A stretch of 6,460 nt of DNA from Flavobacteriaceae bacterium. GTDB lineage: Bacteria > Bacteroidota > Bacteroidia > Flavobacteriales > Flavobacteriaceae. Position numbers and translations under genes: made by a program. The stretch covers positions 1 through 6,460 of the forward strand of contig JABJFE010000094.1 of NCBI GenBank assembly GCA_018662905.1. The letters are read 5' to 3'. Below the pieces are notes generated by a model. The model had not been told where the DNA came from. It made no database searches and saw nothing but the letters and a program-made list of their open reading frames with translations. Positions within the stretch are counted from its first letter, which is position 1. Each line of letters opens with the position of its first letter. Below are positions 1-6,460 of the stretch, piece by piece.

Positions 1-1017
1 AAAATCTAAGCCTGCAAGACTTATTTTTTTTGGGTCATTAGCAATTCCTTTTGCTCCTAACAAACCTAAAATTTTTGATTCATTTCCTGAAGATATCTTT
101 ACAAATAAGCCATCTTGTTGTGTTATATCTTCAGATTTTACTATTTCAAATTTCCCTTCAACAACATGGTCTGGAAAAACAAACTGAAGACCTGCAGAAT
201 TATAAAGTGATCTTAATAGTAGAGGTTGATTTTCATCTTTATTGAGAGTTCCTTGGAACTGATCAGCCATTCGCATAAAATCTCCATCAAAAGGACTATT
301 TATAAATAATTCTCCTTCATTCTCTGTAATATTTATAGCACCTTCTGTTGGACTATTTAATGAGAATAAAATGTTATGTATACTTGTAACTTCGCCTGAT
401 CTTAAATAGTGTTCGTGTCTATTACCTTTACTTGCCTCAACTATTTTTAAATATTTTTCACCAGTTGAAGCTTCAACCAATCCTTCTGTTGCATCTTCAA
501 TGAAATCTAAATATTCAATAGTAAAATCTTGACCTGAAAACTCATAATTCAACTCAAAATAATTATTAGTATGTTCAGATAAAAGTAAATCATCCTGTAT
601 TGTCTTACGTGCAGGCTGACCCTGATGTTCTCCATCTACTAAAACAGTTAAATAAGTTTTTTCAGAAAGAAAAGTGTTTGAAGAAGTGTTTTCTCTAATT
701 GGCATTACTCCTTCATATCCAATATATCTAGTTACAAAAGCACCAAGTATAATAAGTATCCATGATAGGTGAAGCATTAAAACTGGCCATTTATTAAACT
801 TTAAAAGATTGTATCTTTTAATATTAAATAAAAAATTTAATACAAATACACCTAAAATAAGTTCGAACCATGTAGCATTATAAATTAAAATTTTCGCAGT
901 TACTGTACCATAGTCGTTTTCTATGAATGTACCGATTGCCATGGCTAAAGCAAAAACGATAAATAAAATAGCAGTAAGTCGAGTTGAAACTAGAAAGGAA
1001 ATTAATTTTTCACCCAT
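1..1017 (-). CDS. ccsBA: Cytochrome c biogenesis protein CcsBA (ResB/CcsA fusion), N-terminal part, cut by window edge
   Basis: System II cytochrome c synthase, an inner-membrane protein that moves heme to the periplasm and attaches it to CxxCH motifs of apocytochromes. Only the first 339 residues are present; the frame is open at base 1. The visible part is the ResB/CcsB-like half: hydrophobic segments at about 8-30, 46-65 and 78-98, then a long periplasmic domain. The stretches STRLTAILF (11-19), AIGTFIENDYGT (27-38) and RYIGYEGVMPIRE (97-109) match my memory of Bacteroidota proteins annotated CcsA, which run to roughly 1000 residues and carry the CcsA domain with its WWD heme motif at the C-terminus. 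His83 in the third segment sits where the N-terminal transmembrane heme-ligand His of CcsBA is expected (inference). The start is firm: a TAA codon directly precedes the ATG in frame. It overlaps the end of surA by 16 bases and has no Shine-Dalgarno site, so it is probably translated by coupling. Confidence 0.9.
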   Translation of the reverse strand, partial: MGEKLISFLVSTRLTAILFIVFALAMAIGTFIENDYGTVTAKILIYNATWFELILGVFVLNFLFNIKRYNLLKFNKWPVLMLHLSWILIILGAFVTRYIGYEGVMPIRENTSSNTFLSEKTYLTVLVDGEHQGQPARKTIQDDLLLSEHTNNYFELNYEFSGQDFTIEYLDFIEDATEGLVEASTGEKYLKIVEASKGNRHEHYLRSGEVTSIHNILFSLNSPTEGAINITENEGELFINSPFDGDFMRMADQFQGTLNKDENQPLLLRSLYNSAGLQFVFPDHVVEGKFEIVKSEDITQQDGLFVKISSGNESKILGLLGAKGIANDPKKISLAGLDF

Positions 1018-2378
1018 TTATTAGTAAAATTACAGTCTTGATTATCTTTGTTTATATTAATGTATGTATCCTCAATTTTTTCTATCATCCAACTTTGAAT
1101 TCTTTTAAGCTGTTTTTCCTTTAAGGCTAATTCTTTAATTTTAATAAAATCCTTTGAATAATCTGCAATATGCTCATCAAATCTATTGCTAACTTTTATT
1201 ATTTTATATTTTTTTAACCCTCTCTGATCTTCATCCAATAAAGGCATTGATATTTCATTGTCTTTTATTCTTTGAGCTTGACTATAAAGTACTGGATCCA
1301 TTTTTGTTAATTCAAAACGCGTATCTCCTGTTGTTGGATTAATTAAAACTCCACCATTACTTCGAGTCTCTTCTTCATCAGAAAGTTCTTTTGCAGCTTC
1401 AGAAAAAGATAATTCGCCGTCAACTATTCTCTTTCTAATTAAATCTATTGTTCTTTTAGCTTCAACTATCGCTTCGTTTGTAACTTCTGGAATTAAAAGT
1501 ATGTGTCTAGCATCAACTTCTTGTCCTCTAATTTTTTCAACTTTTGCAATATGCCAACCGCTTTCGGTTTCAAAAGGATCTGAAACCTCACCTTCTCTTA
1601 GTCTATATACTGCATCTCTAAATTCTTTATGCATTGTAGGTCTATTTCTATTCAATGTATACATACCTCCAGTTGATCTAGATCCAGGATCTTGTGAATA
1701 TAAAATTGCTTTTGTAGCAAATGAAGAACCATTAACTACAATATCATTCTTAATAGTTTCAAGTCTTCTTATAACTTTATTTTGTTCGTCTTCAGAAACT
1801 TTTGGATTTATTACAATTTGAGCTAATTCTAACTCTGCTCCAAAAACTGGTCTCTCATATTTTGGAATAGAATAAAAAAACTGACGAACTTCGTCAGGTG
1901 TTATTTCTATTTCTTCAACAATTTTATTTTGCATTAGTTCAGAAAGTTGTCTCACTTTGTTTATTTCGAATAATTCAGAACGAAAAATCTGTTCGTCATT
2001 TTTTTTATAAAACTCAAGTACTTTTTCCATACTTCCAATTTGATCAACAAAATAATCAATAGTTCTATCTACATATGAGTAAATTGAGTTATTATCAACT
2101 TGTAAACTATCTTGTTCCGCATGGTGTGCGTATAGCTTATCTTCCATTAATTTCCCTAAAAGACTGCATCTAGTAATATTTTGTGTAGAAACACCTTGAG
2201 ATTGAAGATCAATTAGAGTTTTATCAACATCTGATTCTAAAATAACGTAATCACCAACGACTGCGGAAACTCCGTCTATTTTAATTTTAGTTTGAAAATT
2301 TGTATTAACTATTTCTTGGCTAAAACTATAAAAGCTAAAAAATAAAAAAATTATTAAGTTGTTATATGTTAGTTTCAT
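1002..2378 (-). CDS. surA: Periplasmic chaperone and peptidyl-prolyl isomerase SurA, two parvulin domains
   Basis: Periplasmic folding factor that escorts unfolded outer-membrane proteins toward the BAM machinery. The 458-residue product has a signal peptide (1-20, probable cut after SFS before QE), a SurA-like N-terminal chaperone region (about 28-165), parvulin domain 1 (about 180-283; SQDPGSRSTGG at 228-238, SGWHIAKV at 273-280), parvulin domain 2 (about 288-396; DARHILL at 289-295, SNGG at 340-343) and a C-terminal helical tail. Length is close to the roughly 430-460 usual for SurA. Domain 1 lacks the first conserved His (LAQIVI where ARHIL is expected) and domain 2 lacks the second (YKIIKV instead of GWHII), so catalysis by either is uncertain. 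I chose the ATG at 2378: it puts MK directly before the hydrophobic core, whereas the upstream in-frame Met codons add a polar extension inside the previous gene. It overlaps that gene by 17 bases and ccsBA by 16. Confidence 0.9.
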   Translation of the reverse strand: MKLTYNNLIIFLFFSFYSFSQEIVNTNFQTKIKIDGVSAVVGDYVILESDVDKTLIDLQSQGVSTQNITRCSLLGKLMEDKLYAHHAEQDSLQVDNNSIYSYVDRTIDYFVDQIGSMEKVLEFYKKNDEQIFRSELFEINKVRQLSELMQNKIVEEIEITPDEVRQFFYSIPKYERPVFGAELELAQIVINPKVSEDEQNKVIRRLETIKNDIVVNGSSFATKAILYSQDPGSRSTGGMYTLNRNRPTMHKEFRDAVYRLREGEVSDPFETESGWHIAKVEKIRGQEVDARHILLIPEVTNEAIVEAKRTIDLIRKRIVDGELSFSEAAKELSDEEETRSNGGVLINPTTGDTRFELTKMDPVLYSQAQRIKDNEISMPLLDEDQRGLKKYKIIKVSNRFDEHIADYSKDFIKIKELALKEKQLKRIQSWMIEKIEDTYININKDNQDCNFTNKWVKN

Positions 2379-3213
2379 AAAATTCAAATTCATTTTGTTG
2401 AAGAGCATTTTCTATTAATTCTTTTTCCAATTTACTAATAAACTCTAATTTTTTTTTATTCAAAAGCACTTGCTTTAATGTTGATTTAATAAAATCAAAT
2501 GGTGCAATATCATTTTTAGGTTTATAATCTTTAATATTGATCAAATATAGTTCCAAAGAATCTTGTAATCTATAAAATAGTTTGTTTTTAACAATATTTT
2601 GTTTTAATCTTTTATTTATCTCTGGTAATTTGTTAAAAAAAACATCTTTATTTATCCATAAAGAGTCATTAAAATAATAAGATGAAAATTGAAGAGATAT
2701 TGAATCTAAAAACAACTTATCATTATCTTTGAATCTTCGAAATCTTTTTATAACATCTTTTAAATTATAATTTTCACTGTTAATTTTTAAATATCTAGCA
2801 TTTACAATTTCCTGATTAAGTTTAAAATTAAGTTTGTTTTTATTGTAATAATCTTTAATTGATTCTTCAGTAACGAAAGTATCCATTGAAGATTTAACTA
2901 TTTTTTCCTGATATGAATATGAAAACAATTGATTTTTATAAGACTCAATTAATTGATTTAAATTTTCTTGTTTCTCATCTCCAAGATTTACTAAAGCTTT
3001 ATTAAAAAGTAATTTTTCTTTTGCCCAGTTATTAATAAGATTTTTAACAAAAATTATACTGTCTTCACTAGACATTTCGTCCGGAAACACATCTTTTAAG
3101 TCAGATTTATAAAAAAAATCATCGCCTAATCTAGCTAAAACTTGATCAGGTTTTTTTTCAATTAAATCACAACTAATAAAAATTAAACTGATTAAAAATA
3201 AATATACTTTCAA
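2362..3213 (-). CDS. SurA-like lipoprotein without a catalytic parvulin domain
   Basis: Predicted lipoprotein of 283 residues, probably a periplasm-facing partner of the SurA encoded next to it. A short signal peptide ends in FISC with Cys15 as lipidation site, followed by DLIEKK. Residues about 25-115 resemble the helical N-terminal region of SurA/PpiD proteins. A stretch near 113-145 (VTEESIKDYYNKNK, then EIVNARYL) looks like the lead-in to a parvulin fold, but no RHIL, GGDLGWF or GWHI motif follows. The C-terminal helix 240-270 (STLKQVLLNKKKLEFI at 243-258) resembles the closing helix of SurA-type chaperones. Homologs I recall in Flavobacteria sit directly before surA and are often labelled peptidyl-prolyl isomerase, which this sequence does not support. 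The start is TTG, 7 bases after guaB; no ATG or GTG occurs before Met47, and only TTG preserves the signal peptide. Base composition is extremely AT-rich and Lys/Asn/Ile codons dominate. Exact role unknown. Confidence 0.8.
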   Translation of the reverse strand: MKVYLFLISLIFISCDLIEKKPDQVLARLGDDFFYKSDLKDVFPDEMSSEDSIIFVKNLINNWAKEKLLFNKALVNLGDEKQENLNQLIESYKNQLFSYSYQEKIVKSSMDTFVTEESIKDYYNKNKLNFKLNQEIVNARYLKINSENYNLKDVIKRFRRFKDNDKLFLDSISLQFSSYYFNDSLWINKDVFFNKLPEINKRLKQNIVKNKLFYRLQDSLELYLINIKDYKPKNDIAPFDFIKSTLKQVLLNKKKLEFISKLEKELIENALQQNEFEFYETNI

Positions 3214-3217
3214 AATA

Positions 3218-5226
<2,009 letters not shown>

Positions 5227-5230
5227 CGGG

Positions 5231-5238
5231 CAAAAATA
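5231..5238 (-). promoter_or_regulatory. Possible internal promoter element before the four-helix membrane protein
   Basis: The minus strand reads TATTTTTG, matching TAnnTTTG, directly after the TAG stop of the FMN-binding gene. Only four bases separate it from the GTG start, so a transcript from it would be leaderless or nearly so. No recognisable -33 element is present. In AT-rich DNA this match could be chance; its resemblance to the guaB junction is the main reason to list it. Confidence 0.25.
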
Positions 5239-5793
5239 CTATATTATTTTGTTTTGAATTAAAAAATTCAAAGAACTTAATAATTCATTTACAGCATTGG
5301 TCATAGATTTAACTGATATAGTTGCACCAGAAATTGCCGAAATATTTTGTCTGTAAATAAATTTATGATTTGTACCCTTTAAAAGAAACTGCTTCAACCA
5401 TCTTTTACTGCCAATTTCACCTCCCCAGCTTTCTCGATATAACAAAACTTTTGCTTTTTTGATCACAAATTGATTATCAAAAAGAACTAAATACTCAAAA
5501 GTTTCAGTTTTACTTGGTGCAGTTCCGACATATGCATAACCAAGCTTAATGTCATTAGAGGAAATTTCTAGAAGTCTATTTCCAGAAAAATCTGCAGTTA
5601 GTTCATTAATAGGCTGAATTTGTACTGGATTCAATTCAAAATCTTCTAATACAAAAACTTTAGAAATTTCTTTTTTTACTTTTTTTAAAATGTTTTTGTA
5701 TAAAACATTTTCATGATTAGAAAAAGAACTGCATAGTATTACTACAAAATATAACAAAACAAAGCTCCAATTTATTTTTCTATGCAGTCCCAT
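5239..5793 (-). CDS. FMN-binding domain protein, exported or membrane-anchored
   Basis: Predicted flavoprotein of 184 residues acting outside the cytoplasm. An N-terminal hydrophobic segment (about 10-24) after basic residues is a signal peptide or anchor; Cys21 is not in a good lipobox (Leu at -1). The C-terminal half fits the FMN-binding domain seen in NqrC and RnfG: KLGYAYVG (83-90), a strand region LVLFDNQFVIKKAKVLLY (102-119), RESWGGEIGSKRW (120-132) in place of the E-x-x-G-x-G region, and SGAT (155-158). By analogy, Thr158 would carry covalently bound FMN added by an ApbE-type flavin transferase; no apbE gene is in this window. The Asp often found before this motif is absent (NISAISGAT), so flavinylation is probable rather than certain. 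The ATG start gives a normal export signal. It lies 24 bases after the porin-like gene and 12 before the four-helix protein, so probably one operon. The electron donor and acceptor are unknown. Confidence 0.8.
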   Translation of the reverse strand: MGLHRKINWSFVLLYFVVILCSSFSNHENVLYKNILKKVKKEISKVFVLEDFELNPVQIQPINELTADFSGNRLLEISSNDIKLGYAYVGTAPSKTETFEYLVLFDNQFVIKKAKVLLYRESWGGEIGSKRWLKQFLLKGTNHKFIYRQNISAISGATISVKSMTNAVNELLSSLNFLIQNKII

Positions 5794-5817
5794 CTACTAA
5801 TTAATTATTTGAATTTT

Positions 5818-6460
5818 TTAAAAGAATACACCAATACCCATATTAAATTGACCTTTTGATTCGCTATCAGGAACAGCTGTACCTTTTGATTGCCAGTCCA
5901 TTTTAAAGACAGCTCCGTCAGCTAAATGATAAGAAAAACCAAAAGTAGTTTCTTTTCTGTGAAAAGATTCGTTTTTAGTTAAATTTCCTGCAACCTCAGC
6001 GTGAGTATCAAAATCTTCATATCTTAAAAAAACATCAAGTTTTTGTCTAGCTGTTAATGGAAGTAAATTATAAGCCCCCTCTACATAATATCCACTCATT
6101 TTCGAACCCAAATCCTTTCCCGATGCAAGATTGTACTTGTCTGTATCTGAAAGTGAAGCATTTATGTATTCCGATCTTGCAGAAAAACGATTTTTTACAT
6201 ATCTAGCGTCAAATCCAATCATAGATAATCCAACCTGAGAACCTACAACACTTTTATCAGTCGTTTGTGTTTTTCCGTTGTATAAACTTAAACCAAATTT
6301 AAGACCAGGTAGTCCATAATAGTCAACTCTAGCAGCAAAATTTGCATTGCTTCCTACAGATTCAGCACCTTTTTGTCTTCCAGATCTAAGTCCATTTGTT
6401 CCTTTTAATTTATAAGCTCCATTATAAGAAATGAATCCATTCATTACATAAGCTTGGTAT
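5818..6460 (-). CDS. Outer-membrane porin-like beta-barrel protein, C-terminal part
   Basis: Only the last 213 residues are visible; the frame stays open to the window edge, so the Met at 6444 is internal. The sequence alternates short amphipathic strands with Gly/Asn/Asp/Ser-rich turns: FAARVDYYGLPGLKFGLSLY, GLSMIGFDARYVKNRFSARSEYI, GYYVEGAYNLL, KLDVFLRYEDFDTH, TTFGFSYHLADGAVFKMDW (each a single or paired strand). It ends in FNMGIGVFF with a terminal Phe, the usual BAM recognition signature of outer-membrane barrels. This resembles Bacteroidota porins of about 400 residues that I recall as generic or phosphate-selective-type porins; the substrate cannot be told from this half. It heads the apparent operon with the FMN-binding and four-helix proteins. 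The barrel itself would be a client of the SurA encoded further downstream, though that is true of any such protein. Confidence 0.8.
   Translation of the reverse strand, partial: YQAYVMNGFISYNGAYKLKGTNGLRSGRQKGAESVGSNANFAARVDYYGLPGLKFGLSLYNGKTQTTDKSVVGSQVGLSMIGFDARYVKNRFSARSEYINASLSDTDKYNLASGKDLGSKMSGYYVEGAYNLLPLTARQKLDVFLRYEDFDTHAEVAGNLTKNESFHRKETTFGFSYHLADGAVFKMDWQSKGTAVPDSESKGQFNMGIGVFF

Noticed and set aside
51..245. Plus-strand open frame of 64 codons
   Set aside because: It lies opposite the clearly coding ccsBA frame, has a low-complexity Leu/Ile/Gln-rich product and no recognisable family.
1501..1821. Plus-strand open frame of 106 codons
   Set aside because: It is antisense to the conserved parvulin region of surA and shows no domain or credible start context.
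2379..2408. Ten-residue N-terminal extension of SurA from an upstream in-frame ATG
   Set aside because: It would put polar residues before the signal peptide and deepen the overlap with the preceding gene; the Met at 2378 gives a normal MK-hydrophobic signal.
5254..5271. Inverted repeat TTGAATT/AATTCAA as a terminator
   Set aside because: It lies inside the end of the FMN-binding gene, the stem is mostly A/T, and the next gene follows within 12 bases, so termination there is unlikely.
5731..5764. Cys21 of the FMN-binding protein as a lipoprotein lipidation site
   Set aside because: The residue before Cys is Leu, where Ala, Gly or Ser is needed, so an ordinary signal peptide or anchor is more likely.
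6442..6444. ATG as the start of the porin-like gene
   Set aside because: The frame continues upstream to the window edge without a stop, no signal peptide follows this Met, and the product would be far shorter than a porin.

Overview
The window looks like chromosomal DNA from a low-GC member of the Bacteroidota, most likely a marine Flavobacteriia lineage with a compact genome. This rests on the very AT-rich sequence, the lack of clear Shine-Dalgarno sites, TAnnTTTG-type promoter elements, Flavobacteria-like protein sequences (a GuaB of 490 residues ending PNYSR, a SurA with a small lipoprotein partner, a fused ResB/CcsA cytochrome c biogenesis protein), and outer-membrane barrel ends with terminal Phe. 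These family calls come from recognising the protein sequences, not from a database search.

All seven genes lie on the minus strand, so transcription runs from high to low coordinates and coding is nearly continuous. The largest gap between genes is about 32 bases, two junctions overlap, and there is no stretch over 300 bases without a gene. No tRNA, rRNA, CRISPR array, insertion sequence or phage gene is visible.

In the order of transcription, the first part (6460-4726) is an envelope group: the C-terminal half of an outer-membrane porin-like barrel (cut by the window edge), a periplasmic or membrane-anchored FMN-binding-domain protein with an SGAT flavin-attachment motif, and an uncharacterised four-helix membrane protein with a His-x-His pair. 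The spacing (24 and 12 bases) suggests co-transcription. The joint function is unknown; extracytoplasmic flavin-based electron transfer is the most natural hypothesis.

The second part (4693-3221) is guaB, the IMP dehydrogenase of guanine nucleotide synthesis, apparently with its own promoter immediately behind the stop codon of the four-helix protein. The third part (3213-1) is a tightly packed set: a SurA-like lipoprotein without a recognisable catalytic parvulin domain, SurA itself with two parvulin domains, and the N-terminal 339 residues of CcsBA. These overlap by 17 and 16 bases, implying translational coupling. The first two should chaperone outer-membrane proteins in the periplasm, while CcsBA exports and attaches heme to c-type cytochromes.

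Most of the content is ordinary core-genome material. The most interesting items are the uncharacterised four-helix protein beside the FMN-binding protein, the parvulin-less SurA partner lipoprotein, the split distribution of conserved histidines between the two SurA parvulin domains, and two nearly identical stop-codon/promoter junctions.
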